A DNA stretch of 42,987 nt from an uncultured Oscillospiraceae bacterium (GCA_947629975.1 CANRFU010000004.1:1-42987), one strand, 5' to 3'. Positions 23,989-33,652 are shown, numbered from the stretch's first letter. The notes: generated by a model from the letters alone, not told the origin. Made by a program: numbers and translations.

Positions 23989-26244
23989 TCAATCGGAAGT
24001 CTGGGCGCCGGCCCGCCGCACCAGGAACACGCCGGGGATCTGGGACAGCTTGTTGACGACGGCGCTGACCTCCGAGCGGTCCTTGACGGACAGCTCCAGG
24101 AACACGACGGCGTAGCCGTCGGGCTGGCTGCGGGCGGAGAGGTTGTTCACCTTCACCTTCTGGGCGGACAGCACGGTGGCGATGTCCAATGCCAGGCCGT
24201 CCCGGTCCTTGGCGGAGATGTCCAGCGAGGTGCGGTAGGCGGCCTCGGCGGCGTCGGCGGCCCAGGTGACCTTCACCCAGCGGCCCCGCTCCTCCGGCTT
24301 GCGGCGGGCGGGATCGGCGTTGGGGCAGTCCTGCCGGTGGATGGAGACGCCGTAGCCCCGGGTGATGAACCCCACCACCGGATCGCCGGGGACGGGGGTG
24401 CAGCACTTGGAGAACTTGACCATGCAGTTGTCCAGCCCCTCCACGATGATGCCGCTGGTGGACTTGCTCTGGCCGGCGGAGGGCGCGGCCTTGGCGGAGG
24501 CGGGGAAGATGGCCTCCCCGGCGGAGGACGCGGCGGCCTGGAGGGTCTCCTGCTCGGCCCGCTGGCGCTCCAGCCGGCCCAGGCGGGTCAGCTCCTCCTT
24601 GATGCGGCCCGCCGCCTTCTGGGCGGACATACCGCCGTAGCCGATGGCGGCGTACAGCTCGTCCAGAGAGCCAAAGCGCAGCTGCTTCATCAGGGCGTCC
24701 AGCACCTGGTCGGAGGCGGTGACGGCGGCCAGGGTCAGCCCTGCGTGTTTCAGCTCCGATTCGAACATGGCGCGGCCGGTGGCGATGTTCTCCTCCCGCC
24801 GCTCCTTCTTGAACCACTGCCGGATCTTGTTGCGGGCCTCGTTGGACTTGCAGATCTTCATCCAGTCCCGGCTGGGCCCTTTGGCGGACTTGGAGGTGAC
24901 GATCTCCACGATATCGCCGTTGGTCAGCGGGGTGTCGAAGGTGACCAGCCGCCCGTTGACCCGCGCCCCGGTCATGTGGTTGCCCACGGCGGAGTGGATG
25001 GAATAGGCGAAGTCGATGGGAGTGGCCCCGGCGGGGAGGGACTTCACGTCCCCGTTGGGGGTGAAGACGAACACCTCGTCGGCGAACATATCCACCCGCA
25101 GGGTGTGGACGAACTCGTCCGGGTCGGCGTCCTGCTGGCTCTCCAGCAGCTTGCGCACCCATTCGAATTCCTTTTCGCTGCCCAGCCTGTGGTTGGCCAT
25201 GCCCTGCTTGTACTTCCAGTGGGCGGCCACGCCGTACTCGGCGGTCTGGTGCATCTCCCAGGTCCTGATCTGCACCTCGAAGGGGATGCCCTCCCGGCCG
25301 ATGACGGTGGTGTGGAGGGACTGGTAGCCGTTGGGCTTGGGGGTGCCGATATAGTCCTTGAACCGGCCCAGCACCGGATTGAACATGTCATGGATGCAGC
25401 CCAGCACGTTGTAGCAGGCGGGGATGTCGTTCACGATGACCCGGAAGGCGTACAGGTCGAAGATCTCCTTGATGGTCTTGTTCTGGGCGTACATCTTGCG
25501 GTAGATGGAGTAGATGTGCTTCACCCGGCCGTAGACCTGGCACTGGATGCCCTCCTCGGCCAGCCGCTTTTCGATGCGCTCCTGCATACTGGCCAGAAAC
25601 TCCGCGTGGGCGGAGGTGACCTCCGCCAGCTCCTGCTCCACCTCGTCGTAGGCCACCGAATCCAGGTAGCGCAGGGACAGGTCTTCCAGTTCCCATTTGA
25701 TCTTCTGCATCCCCAGCCGGTGGGCGATGGGGGCGTAGATCTCCATGGTCTCCAGGGCCTTTTCCTTCTGCTTGGCGGTGGACTGGTACTGGAGGGTGCG
25801 CATATTGTGGAGCCGGTCGCACAGCTTGATGAGGATGACCCGCACGTCCCTGGCCATGGCCATGAACATCTTGCGCAGGTTCTCCATCTGCTCGTCCTCT
25901 TTGGAGGTGTAGTGGATGCGGGTCAGCTTGGAGACCCCGTCCACCAGTTCCGCCACCTGGCGGCCGAACAGCCGGGCGATCTCGTCGTAGGTGGCGTCGG
26001 TGTCCTCCAGACAGTCGTGGAGGAGGGCGGCGACGATGGAGTCCGGGTCCAGCTCCAGCTCGTTGACGATCTCCGCCACGGCGATGGGGTGGATGATATA
26101 GGGCTCCCCGCTCTTGCGGAGCTGGCCGCCGTGGTGGGCGTTGGCGTACTCAAAGGCGGAGCGGATGCGCTCCATATCGGCCATGCTGGTGGAGGCCGGG
26201 ATATGCTTGATCAGTTGGGTGTAGCGCTCATGGGCGATGTCCAT
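23989..26244 (-). CDS. relA: Bifunctional (p)ppGpp synthetase/hydrolase
   Basis: Makes and degrades the stringent-response alarmone. In the 751-residue Rel/SpoT protein the HD hydrolase domain is intact (HH at 37-38, HD at 76-77 in LLHDCLEDT). The synthetase domain carries RFKDYIGTPKPNGYQSLHT, whose RxKD form belongs to bifunctional Rel proteins, and EVQIRT. A TGS domain (about 395-455), a conserved Cys/His region (KCCTPVPGD) and a C-terminal ACT domain (about 675-745) follow. The ATG at 26244 has an AAAGGAGG ribosome site. It lies 34 bases after recJ, a common order in Firmicutes, although apt is missing between them. Confidence 0.96.
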   Translation of the reverse strand: MDIAHERYTQLIKHIPASTSMADMERIRSAFEYANAHHGGQLRKSGEPYIIHPIAVAEIVNELELDPDSIVAALLHDCLEDTDATYDEIARLFGRQVAELVDGVSKLTRIHYTSKEDEQMENLRKMFMAMARDVRVILIKLCDRLHNMRTLQYQSTAKQKEKALETMEIYAPIAHRLGMQKIKWELEDLSLRYLDSVAYDEVEQELAEVTSAHAEFLASMQERIEKRLAEEGIQCQVYGRVKHIYSIYRKMYAQNKTIKEIFDLYAFRVIVNDIPACYNVLGCIHDMFNPVLGRFKDYIGTPKPNGYQSLHTTVIGREGIPFEVQIRTWEMHQTAEYGVAAHWKYKQGMANHRLGSEKEFEWVRKLLESQQDADPDEFVHTLRVDMFADEVFVFTPNGDVKSLPAGATPIDFAYSIHSAVGNHMTGARVNGRLVTFDTPLTNGDIVEIVTSKSAKGPSRDWMKICKSNEARNKIRQWFKKERREENIATGRAMFESELKHAGLTLAAVTASDQVLDALMKQLRFGSLDELYAAIGYGGMSAQKAAGRIKEELTRLGRLERQRAEQETLQAAASSAGEAIFPASAKAAPSAGQSKSTSGIIVEGLDNCMVKFSKCCTPVPGDPVVGFITRGYGVSIHRQDCPNADPARRKPEERGRWVKVTWAADAAEAAYRTSLDISAKDRDGLALDIATVLSAQKVKVNNLSARSQPDGYAVVFLELSVKDRSEVSAVVNKLSQIPGVFLVRRAGAQTSD

Positions 26245-26278
26245 GGGAACGCCTCCTTTCGCGGGGATGAGACCCGAT

Positions 26279-28345
26279 TCATTCCAGTATGGCCCGGAGC
26301 CGCCGCATGAGCTGGGACTGCTCCAGGTCCACCTTCTGCTCCGGCCGGCAGATGGCCACCGTGGTCTGGCCGCCGGTCCGCTCCCAGCGGATGAGCCCCC
26401 GGTCGTCCATCACGTGGAGGCACACCAGGACGCGGCCGTAGCAGCACCGGCCGGAGGGATCTTTGGCGGCCTGCCTGATGAGGGCGGGCCCGACGGGGAC
26501 GGGACCGGCGGCGCACAGCTGCTCCAGCAGCCGCCACAGCCGGGCGAAGTCCTGCCGCCGGGGGAGAAGCAGCCCCGCCTCCCAGCGGGAGAGCGCCTCT
26601 CCCTCCCGGAGGCGGGCGTACAGCTCCCGTTCAAGCTGCGCCCGGGTGGGGGCGGGGCGCAGATCGCACAACTGCAGCTGGACGGCGCGCTCCCCCCGGA
26701 ACTCGTTGATCTGCAGGGTAAAGATCAGATCCAGATGGTCCCCGGCGGACACACCGCAGGCGGCGGCGTTGGCGGAGAAGAAGATGGCGTCCAGGACCAC
26801 CCCGTCCCGCCGGAGCTTCATTTTCAGATGGCGGCCGCCCCCCACATCGCAGCAGGACACCACCGCGGCGGAGCGGAGCAGGAACACCGGCCTGGGGTTG
26901 CCGGCGCCGAAGGGCTCCAGCGCGGACAGGGCCTCCGCCTGCCGCAGATCCAACAGGGAACAGTGTTCGATCTCCAGATCCACGTCGATCTCGGAGGTCA
27001 TGGGCCGGCCGCCGGTGTACTCCGTCACCTGTTCCAAAAGGGCCGCCTTGAAAGCGGGGATGTTCTCCTCCCGGATGGTGAAGCCCGCCGCCAGGTGGTG
27101 GCCGCCGAATTCCTCCAGCAGGGGGGCGCACTTCTCCAGGGCGCGGAACAGGTGGAACCCCCCGAAAGAGCGGCAGGAGCCCTTCCCGATGCCATCCTCC
27201 AGAGAGATCATGACGGCGGGACAGGCGTATTTCTCCGCCAGGCGGGAGGCCACGATGCCCACAACCCCCTGGTGCCAGCCCTCGCCCGCCAGCACGATGG
27301 CGGGGGCGGTCTCCTCCGGGTGCTGTTCCAGATAGGCCTCGCACTCCTGGTCGATGGCCTGTTCGATGGCCTGCCGCTCCCGGTTCATCTGGCACAGCGT
27401 CTGCGCCAGATCCTCCCCGTGGGCGGGGATATCGGTGCGCAGCAGCTCCAGGGCCAGGTTGGTGCGGCCCATGCGGCCGGCGGCGTTGATGCGGGGGGCC
27501 AGGCCGTAGCCCACGTTGACGGTAGTGAGGGGGACGTTCTCGCACCCCGCCTCCCGCAGCAGCGCCCGGAGGCCCGGCCGCCTGGTGCGGCGCAGCAGCT
27601 CCAGCCCCAGGTGGACCAGGGAGCGGTTCTCGTCGGTGAGGCTCATCACGTCGGCCACGGTGCCGATGGCCGCCAGTTCGCCGTAGCGGCGGAGCACCCG
27701 GTCCCGCTCCCCCTCCGGGGCGAGGGCCATGGCCAGCTTCAGGGCCAGCCCCACGCCGCACAGCTCCTTGAAGGGATAGGAGCAGTCCGGCCGGCGGGGG
27801 TCCACCACGGCGGCGGCCTCGGGCAGATCGGTCTTGCAGTGGTGGTGGTCGGTGATGATCACGTCCAGCCCCAGGGAGCGGGCGTAGTCCACCTCGGCGC
27901 CGGCGGTGATGCCGCAGTCCACCGTGACGATGAGGGACACCCCCTGCCGTTTCAGCCGGTCGATGGCGGAGCGGTTGAGGCCGTAGCCCTCGTCCGCCCG
28001 GTCGGGGATGTAGCTGACCACGGCGCCCCCCCGCTCCTCCAGGAACTGAGAGAGCAGGGCGGTGGCGGTGATGCCGTCCACGTCGTAGTCCCCGTAGACG
28101 GCGATGATCTCGTTCTGGTCCAGGGCGGCCGTGATCCGGGCGGCGGCCCGGTCCATGTCCTTCATCAAAAAGGGGTCGTGGAACCGCTCCTCCCCATAGG
28201 AGAGGAAGCGGGCGGCCTCCTCGGGCCGGGTGAACCCCCGGGCGCACAGGACGGCGGCGCAGAGCGGGGGCAGGCCCGCCCGGACCGCCTCCGCCACCTC
28301 GGCCGGCGCGGGGGCCGGCTTCAGCGTCCACTGTTCGTATTTCAT
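26279..28345 (-). CDS. recJ: Single-stranded-DNA-specific exonuclease RecJ
   Basis: 5'-3' exonuclease of recombination and mismatch repair. The 688-residue protein has the DHH phosphoesterase motifs YGDYDVDGI (near residue 85), DCGI and TDHHH, followed by a DHHA1 domain with GGHHLAAGF (near residue 400), then an OB-fold and a C-terminal extension of about 110 residues, longer than E. coli RecJ but within the Firmicutes range. The start is the ATG at 28345 (MKYEQWTLKP), with GAGGAA upstream; the frame stays open further upstream across the promoter, which cannot be translated leader. It heads the minus-strand operon. Confidence 0.94.
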   Translation of the reverse strand: MKYEQWTLKPAPAPAEVAEAVRAGLPPLCAAVLCARGFTRPEEAARFLSYGEERFHDPFLMKDMDRAAARITAALDQNEIIAVYGDYDVDGITATALLSQFLEERGGAVVSYIPDRADEGYGLNRSAIDRLKRQGVSLIVTVDCGITAGAEVDYARSLGLDVIITDHHHCKTDLPEAAAVVDPRRPDCSYPFKELCGVGLALKLAMALAPEGERDRVLRRYGELAAIGTVADVMSLTDENRSLVHLGLELLRRTRRPGLRALLREAGCENVPLTTVNVGYGLAPRINAAGRMGRTNLALELLRTDIPAHGEDLAQTLCQMNRERQAIEQAIDQECEAYLEQHPEETAPAIVLAGEGWHQGVVGIVASRLAEKYACPAVMISLEDGIGKGSCRSFGGFHLFRALEKCAPLLEEFGGHHLAAGFTIREENIPAFKAALLEQVTEYTGGRPMTSEIDVDLEIEHCSLLDLRQAEALSALEPFGAGNPRPVFLLRSAAVVSCCDVGGGRHLKMKLRRDGVVLDAIFFSANAAACGVSAGDHLDLIFTLQINEFRGERAVQLQLCDLRPAPTRAQLERELYARLREGEALSRWEAGLLLPRRQDFARLWRLLEQLCAAGPVPVGPALIRQAAKDPSGRCCYGRVLVCLHVMDDRGLIRWERTGGQTTVAICRPEQKVDLEQSQLMRRLRAILE

Positions 28346-28423
28346 AAGTCGTTCCTCAAGGCGCAGACCCTCTCCCCCCGCGGCCTGACGAAGCGCCGTA
28401 GGGCAATACTCATAGATTTTATC

Positions 28424-28452
28424 ATTATAGCAAATCTTTTTTCTCATTTCAA
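28424..28452 (-). promoter_or_regulatory. Sigma-A promoter of the recJ-relA-ligase operon
   Basis: On the minus strand -35 TTGAAA (28452-28447), exactly 17 bases, then a perfect -10 TATAAT (28429-28424), about 80 bases before the recJ ATG. It probably drives recJ, relA, the ATP-grasp gene, the racemase and the Mur-kinase fusion, as gaps between these genes are 3-45 bases. Confidence 0.88.
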
Positions 28453-28510
28453 CCGTTTCCCGCCGTTTGCGCCGCACTTTGAGAAATCGGCGGAATTTAC
28501 ACCGTATTTA

Positions 28511-28539
28511 TTGATTTTTCCGGTGAAGGGGTGTACACT
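28511..28539 (+). promoter_or_regulatory. Probable promoter of the purine salvage operon
   Basis: TTGATT (28511-28516), a 17-base spacer and TACACT (28534-28539) lie about 30 bases before the purine nucleoside phosphorylase ATG. The -10 overlaps the palindrome GTGTACAC, a possible operator. Each hexamer matches consensus at four of six positions. Confidence 0.55.
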
Positions 28540-28571
28540 ATATGGCTGATAACACTGGAGGAGGGGCTTTT

Positions 28572-29399
28572 ATGGCGTTTACCTATGCCCAATATGAGCA
28601 GAGCGCGGCTTGTATCTGGGAAAAGCTGAACGGGTTCACGCCCCGGGTGGCCCTGATCCTCGGCTCCGGCCTGGGGTCCCTGGGGGACCGGGTGGAGGAC
28701 GCCGTGGCCGTCCCCTACGGGGACGTGCCCCGGTTCAGGGAGTCCACCGCCCCCGGCCACAGGGGCCGGCTGGTGTTCGGAACGCTGGCGGGGCAGAGGG
28801 TGGCCGTCATGCAGGGCCGGGTGCACCACTATGAGGGCCGCTCCTATGAGGAGGTCGTCTACCCCCTGCGGGTGCTGCGGCTGCTGGGGTGCGATACCCT
28901 CGTCGTCACCAACGCCGCCGGCTGCGCCAACCCCGATTGGAACGCCGGCGACCTCATGCTCATCTCCGATCAGATCAAGCTGTTTTCCGAATCTCCCCTC
29001 CGGGGGGAGAACCTGCCCGAGTTCGGCCCCCGGTTCCCGGACTGCTCCCATCTGTACTCCCCCCGCCTCCGGGAGATCGCCCGGGCCGCGGCGAGGGAGG
29101 AGGGGATCGCGCTCCGGGAGGGCGTCTACTTCTACTGTTACGGCCCCCAGTTCGAGACCCCCGCCGAAGTCCGGGCGGCCCGCCTGCTGGGCGGGGACGC
29201 GGTGGGGATGTCCACCGCCCCGGAGGTCATCGCCGCCGTCCACTGCGGCATGGAGGTGCTGGGCTTCTCCCTGCTGTCCAACATGGCGGCGGGGCTTCAG
29301 GCACACCCCCTCACCGAGCGGGAGGTGCTCGAGGCGGGGGAGGCCGCCCAGGAGCGGTTTGCCCGGCTGGTGCTGGGCTGCCTGGAGAGGCTGGCATGA
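28572..29399 (+). CDS. punA: Purine-nucleoside phosphorylase (trimeric type)
   Basis: Splits purine nucleosides with phosphate in purine salvage. The 275-residue product has the class II signatures ILGSGLGSL (phosphate loop), GRVHHYEG, TNAAGC, YGPQFETPAE (base-contacting Glu) and MSTAPEVIAA followed by LLSNMAAG. The Asn in the last motif corresponds to the residue that favours 6-oxopurines (inosine, guanosine). The ATG at 28572 follows GGAGGAGG; the frame is open ten codons further upstream but without a ribosome site. Its TGA overlaps the next gene's ATG (ATGA), coupling it to the MTA/SAH deaminase, whose inosine-type product it could cleave. Confidence 0.94.
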   Translation: MAFTYAQYEQSAACIWEKLNGFTPRVALILGSGLGSLGDRVEDAVAVPYGDVPRFRESTAPGHRGRLVFGTLAGQRVAVMQGRVHHYEGRSYEEVVYPLRVLRLLGCDTLVVTNAAGCANPDWNAGDLMLISDQIKLFSESPLRGENLPEFGPRFPDCSHLYSPRLREIARAAAREEGIALREGVYFYCYGPQFETPAEVRAARLLGGDAVGMSTAPEVIAAVHCGMEVLGFSLLSNMAAGLQAHPLTEREVLEAGEAAQERFARLVLGCLERLA

Positions 29400-30697
29400 C
29401 CACGCTGTTCATCCACGTCACCGCCCTGACGATGGACGGGGATTTCTCCGTCCTGCGGGACGGTTTCGTGGCCGTGTCGGGCACGGACATCTCCTATGTG
29501 GGGGCCGGGCGGCCCGCCGGGGAGTTCGACCGGATCATCGACTGTACCGGCAAGGTGATGATGCCCGGCCTCGTCAACGCCCACACCCACCTGCCCATGA
29601 CCCTGCTGCGGGGCTACGGGGGCGGACACGACCTCCAGCACTGGCTCAACGACTGGATATTCCCCGCCGAGGCCGGACTGGACGGCAGGGCGGTGGCCGC
29701 CGGAGCGGCCCTGGGCCTGGCGGAGATGATCGCCTCCGGGATCACCTGCGTGGCGGACATGTACGACTGGACGGGATCCATCGCCACCCAGGTGCTGGCC
29801 TCCGGCATCTCGGCCAATCTGTCCATCGGGAGCACCTGCTTCTGCGACCCGGCGGATTTTGACCCGGAGACCTTTCGGGACTGCGCCCTCCAGCGGGCCG
29901 TCACCGAGGAGTGGCACAACGCGGGCGGCGGCCAGATCAGGGTGGACGCGTCCATCCACGGGGAGTACACCTCCAGCGCGCCCCTGTGGGAGTGGATGGC
30001 GGACTATGCCCGCGCCCACGGGCTGGGGATGCACGTCCACGTGTCCGAGACGGAGGCGGAGCACCGGGCCTGCCTGGCCCGACACGGGCTGACCCCCATC
30101 GGGACCCTGGACCGGTACGGCGTGTGGGACGTGCGGGCGCTGGCCGCCCACTGTGTCTACACCACCCCTGAGGACTGGGCGCTCATGGCCCGAAAGGGCG
30201 TGGCCTGCGTCCACAACCCCTGGTCCAATTTGAAGCTGGCCTCCGGGGTGGCGCCCATCCCGGCCATGCTGGCGGCGGGGGTCAACGTGGCCCTGGGCAC
30301 AGACGGGGTGGCCTCCCACAACAGCACCGACCTGTTTGCTGACCTGAAACTGGCCGCGGTCCTCCACAACGGCGTGGGGCGGGACCCTTCCGCCATGACC
30401 GCCCGGACGGCGCTGGAGATGGCCACCGTCAACGGGGCGCGGGCGCTGGGCCGTCACACCGGCCGCATCGCCCCGGGATATACGGCGGATCTGATCCTGC
30501 TGGACTTCGAGGCCCCCAATCTGTTCCCCTGCCACGATATCGCGGAGAATGTGGCGTTCTCCGCCCACGGCTCCAACGTGGTGATGAATATGGCCCGGGG
30601 GACCGTCATATACCAAAACGGGACGTACCTGACCCTGGACGTGGACAAAATCAGAGATGAGGTCCGGCGGTACGCGCTGCCCCTGATTTTTGGCTGA
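29396..30697 (+). CDS. mtaD: 5'-methylthioadenosine/S-adenosylhomocysteine deaminase
   Basis: An amidohydrolase (433 residues) that would deaminate methylthioadenosine and S-adenosylhomocysteine to the inosine forms. Metal ligands are readable: NAHTH (HxH) after strand 1, MHVHVSETEAEH, AAHCVYTT and GTDGVASHNSTDLF. The order fits the MtaD/SsnA/TrzN branch of the family. It shares a four-base overlap with the phosphorylase gene, and the pair forms a compact route for recycling the adenosine part of SAM by-products. Related members deaminate other bases, so the substrate is probable, not certain. Confidence 0.88.
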   Translation: MTTLFIHVTALTMDGDFSVLRDGFVAVSGTDISYVGAGRPAGEFDRIIDCTGKVMMPGLVNAHTHLPMTLLRGYGGGHDLQHWLNDWIFPAEAGLDGRAVAAGAALGLAEMIASGITCVADMYDWTGSIATQVLASGISANLSIGSTCFCDPADFDPETFRDCALQRAVTEEWHNAGGGQIRVDASIHGEYTSSAPLWEWMADYARAHGLGMHVHVSETEAEHRACLARHGLTPIGTLDRYGVWDVRALAAHCVYTTPEDWALMARKGVACVHNPWSNLKLASGVAPIPAMLAAGVNVALGTDGVASHNSTDLFADLKLAAVLHNGVGRDPSAMTARTALEMATVNGARALGRHTGRIAPGYTADLILLDFEAPNLFPCHDIAENVAFSAHGSNVVMNMARGTVIYQNGTYLTLDVDKIRDEVRRYALPLIFG

Positions 30698-30719
30698 TTT
30701 GAGAAGGAGAGTTGAGACT

Positions 30720-32357
30720 ATGGCCGGTTCCCAACCCAAAAAGAACACGTTTTTCGGCGGCGCGGCGATCCTGGCGGGGGGCATCATCATCGTCAAGATC
30801 ATCGGCGCCCTGTATAAGATCCCCCTGGGCTGGATCCTGACCGACGCCGCCTTCGCCGACTTCAACATCGCCTACTATATCTATTCCCTGCTCATCGTCA
30901 TCTCCACCGGCGGCCTGCCGGTGGCCCTGTCCAAGATGGTGTCCGAGGCCTGTACCACCGGCCGGGGCAATCAGGTGCAGAAGGTGTTCCGCATCTCCTT
31001 GGCGGCGTTCTGCACGCTGGGCACCATCACCTGCGCCGTCATGTTCCTGTTTCCCCATCAGCTGGCGGACCTGATGAACAACAGCCGCAGCTATTGGAGC
31101 ATCCTGGCCCTGGCCCCGGCCCTGTTCTTCATCTGCCCCCTGTCCGCCATGCGGGGCTATTTCCAGGGCCACTCCCTCATGGGCCCCACCGCCGTCTCCC
31201 AGATCATCGAGGCCATGTGCAAGCTGGTGTTCGGCCTGTCCCTGGCCTGGCTCCTGGTCAGCAGGGGGGTGGACGAGTCCATCGCCGCCGGCGGCGCCAT
31301 CGTGGGCGTCAGCATTGGCTGCGCCCTGGCGGCGGCGTATATGTTCTTCGTCTACCGGCGCTACCGGGCCAAGGCCCCCGCTTATGACGACACCCCCGAC
31401 GGGTCCGGCGAGATCTTCCGCACCCTGGTGGCCCTGGCCGTGCCCATCACCCTGGGCTCCTCGGTGATGGCGGTGGCCAATCTGATCGACGCCAGCCTGG
31501 TCATGGGCCGTCTCCAGGACGCGGTGGGCCTGCTGGAGGACGACGCCGCCACCCTGAAGGGGGTCTATGACAAGGCCATCACCCTCTACAATCTGCCCAC
31601 CCAGTTCATGGTGCCCCTCACCGCCAGCGTCATCCCGGCGGTGTCCGCGGCCATCGCCGTGCGCAACCACAAACAGGCCGCCCTGGTCAGTGAGACTGCC
31701 CTGCGCACCACCGCCCTTCTGGCTATCCCCGCCGGCGTGGGCCTGTCCGTGCTGGGGCAGCCCATCATCCGCCTGCTGTTTCCCAGCACCGACGTGGTCC
31801 TTGGCGGCCAGATCCTGTCGGTGCTGGGCTTCGCGGCCATCGCCGTGTGCCTGATGCTGGTGTGCAACTCCATCATGCAGGCGTACAAGATGGCTACCCT
31901 CACCATGGTCACCACCATCATCGGCTGCGTGCTCAAGGTGCTCATGAACTACTTCCTGGTGGCCGTCCCGGAGATCAACATCAGGGGGGCCGGTTTCAGC
32001 ACCCTGGCCTGTTTCGGGACCGTGGCGCTGCTGGACCTCATCATCATCAGGCTGGTGCTGCCCAAGTCCCTCAGCTATCTCCGGGTGTTCGTCAAGCCGG
32101 TGCTCAACTCCGCGGTGATGGGCCTGGCCGTCTGGGCCGTGTACGGCCTGACCTCCCGGGTCCTGGCCGGCGTGGGCCCCTTCGGGGACGGGAACGCCCT
32201 CTCCAACCTGGGCAACGCCGCCTGCGTGGTCATCGCCATGGGGGTGGGGGTGGTGGTCTACTTCGCCCTGGTCCTGCTGACCCGGGCCATCTCCAAAGAC
32301 GACCTCTCCCTTATGCCAAAAGGGGACAAGATCGCCAGGCTGCTCAGGCTGCGCTGA
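30720..32357 (+). CDS. Polysaccharide/lipid flippase, SpoVB/MurJ-like
   Basis: A 545-residue MOP-superfamily membrane protein with about 14 hydrophobic segments. The N-terminus FFGGAAILAGGIIIVKIIGALY and the loop ALSAMRGYFQGHSLMGPTA-like segment (near residue 140) mark the SpoVB/YtgP/MurJ branch, whose members flip lipid II or related lipid-linked sugars; SpoVB is needed for spore cortex. The ATG at 30720 has AAGGAGAG eight bases upstream, while the frame opens earlier inside mtaD. It lies 22 bases after mtaD, so it may share that transcript. Whether it serves vegetative or spore wall synthesis cannot be told. Confidence 0.87.
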   Translation: MAGSQPKKNTFFGGAAILAGGIIIVKIIGALYKIPLGWILTDAAFADFNIAYYIYSLLIVISTGGLPVALSKMVSEACTTGRGNQVQKVFRISLAAFCTLGTITCAVMFLFPHQLADLMNNSRSYWSILALAPALFFICPLSAMRGYFQGHSLMGPTAVSQIIEAMCKLVFGLSLAWLLVSRGVDESIAAGGAIVGVSIGCALAAAYMFFVYRRYRAKAPAYDDTPDGSGEIFRTLVALAVPITLGSSVMAVANLIDASLVMGRLQDAVGLLEDDAATLKGVYDKAITLYNLPTQFMVPLTASVIPAVSAAIAVRNHKQAALVSETALRTTALLAIPAGVGLSVLGQPIIRLLFPSTDVVLGGQILSVLGFAAIAVCLMLVCNSIMQAYKMATLTMVTTIIGCVLKVLMNYFLVAVPEINIRGAGFSTLACFGTVALLDLIIIRLVLPKSLSYLRVFVKPVLNSAVMGLAVWAVYGLTSRVLAGVGPFGDGNALSNLGNAACVVIAMGVGVVVYFALVLLTRAISKDDLSLMPKGDKIARLLRLR

Positions 32358-32482
32358 CCGGGCGGGACCGCCGGCGGAGCGATTCCAGCGGATGGAAAAA
32401 ACGGAATGCCCTGGTTTATTTGTAAAAATTCTGCGCTTTTGGCGTTTTGAACGAGAAAAGTGCTTGCATTGGGAGCGAAAGT

Positions 32483-33283
32483 ATGGTAGATTTTTTGGAG
32501 AAAGAAAAGTACACCCTTGATGACCTGATCGAGATCGTCCGCATCCTTCGCGCTCCGGGGGGCTGCCCCTGGGATATGGAGCAGACCCACCAGTCCATCC
32601 GGCGGGGTCTGCTGGAGGAGTCCTACGAGTTGGCCGAGGCCATCGACGAGAACTCCCCCGAGCACATGAAGGAGGAGCTTGGGGACGTTCTCCTGCAGGT
32701 CATCTTCCACGCCTCCATCGAGGAGGACGCCGGCCGGTTCGACCTGGACGGCGTGGCCGACGGGGAGTGCCGCAAGCTCATCTACCGCCACCCCCATGTG
32801 TTTGGGGACGTGACGGTCAGCTCCACCGGCGAGGTCCTGTCCAACTGGGAGGAGCTCAAGAAGAAGGAGAAAGGGCAGGCCTCCCAGGCCGACGCAGTGG
32901 ACGCGGTGGCCAGGACCCTTCCGGCCCTGTGGCGGGCGGAGAAGGTCCAGAAGAAGGCCGCCAAGGTGGGCTTCGACTGGCCGGACGTGTCCGGCGCGCT
33001 GGACAAGCTGTCGGAGGAGACGGCGGAGCTGAAGGCGGCCGCCGCCGGGCAGGGCGATCCGGCGGAGGAGCTGGGGGATCTGCTGTTCGCCGCGGTGAAC
33101 GCCGCCCGGTTTTTGAAGGTGGACCCGGAGGACGCCCTCCAGGCCGCCAGCGACAAGTTCGCCGCCCGGTTCCGCCGGATGGAGGAACTGGCAAAGGGGA
33201 GAGGCCGGAGCCTGGACGAACTCTCGCTGACGGGGCTTGACGAGCTGTGGAACGAGGTAAAGCAGGCGGAGACCAGGGCTTAA
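32483..33283 (+). CDS. mazG: Nucleoside triphosphate pyrophosphohydrolase MazG
   Basis: Hydrolyses (d)NTPs to monophosphates and PPi, clearing unwanted nucleotides. The 266-residue protein has the duplicated MazG fold: the first copy with RAPGGCPWD, LEESYELAEAI and KEELGDVLLQV (about 20-100), the second with SEETAELKAA and AEELGDLLFA (about 180-235). Start: ATG at 32483, seven bases after GGGAG; an in-frame TTG 12 codons upstream has no such site. The 125-base gap from the flippase gene is AT-richer and may hold a promoter, but none is convincing. In E. coli MazG lowers ppGpp levels. Confidence 0.94.
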   Translation: MVDFLEKEKYTLDDLIEIVRILRAPGGCPWDMEQTHQSIRRGLLEESYELAEAIDENSPEHMKEELGDVLLQVIFHASIEEDAGRFDLDGVADGECRKLIYRHPHVFGDVTVSSTGEVLSNWEELKKKEKGQASQADAVDAVARTLPALWRAEKVQKKAAKVGFDWPDVSGALDKLSEETAELKAAAAGQGDPAEELGDLLFAAVNAARFLKVDPEDALQAASDKFAARFRRMEELAKGRGRSLDELSLTGLDELWNEVKQAETRA

Positions 33284-33355
33284 CAGCGCGAAGCGCGCTT
33301 TAAGTATAGCGGGAGACCGCGCGCACACCCGAGAAAATTATTTGGAGGTATTGTC

Positions 33356-33631
33356 ATGAATAAAACCGAACTCATCGCTGCCGTGGCCGAGAAGGCCAAC
33401 CTGTCCAAGAAGGATGCCGACGCCGCCATTTCCGCCGTTGTCGCCTCCATCACCGAGGCCCTGTCCAAGGGCGAGAAGGTGCAGGTGGTGGGCTTTGGCA
33501 CCTACGAGGTGAAGGCCCGCTCCGCCCGCATGGGCCGCAACCCCCAGACCAAGAAGGAGATCGAGATCCCCGCGACCAAGGTCCCCGTGTTCAAGGCCGG
33601 CAAGGCCCTGAAGGACGCGGTGGCAAAGTAA
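33356..33631 (+). CDS. hup: HU-family DNA-binding protein
   Basis: A 91-residue histone-like nucleoid protein starting [20 protein letters not shown]. It has the arm region [20 protein letters not shown] and the C-terminal [11 protein letters not shown] typical of HU. The ATG follows TTTGGAGG. The 72-base leader contains a small hairpin AGCGCG-AAG-CGCGCT at 33285-33299 and a possible TTAACA/TATAGC promoter with a long 19-base spacer (33280-33310). A strong hairpin follows the stop codon. Confidence 0.96.
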   Translation: MNKTELIAAVAEKANLSKKDADAAISAVVASITEALSKGEKVQVVGFGTYEVKARSARMGRNPQTKKEIEIPATKVPVFKAGKALKDAVAK

Positions 33632-33652
33632 TCGCTGACCCCCATAAATCGA

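Noticed and set aside
23458-26310. A very long plus-strand open frame (950 codons) opposite relA and the ATP-grasp gene
   Set aside because: It is antisense to two clearly conserved genes, is extremely rich in Gly, His, Val, Leu and Gln as expected of a complementary frame in GC-rich DNA, and resembles no family.
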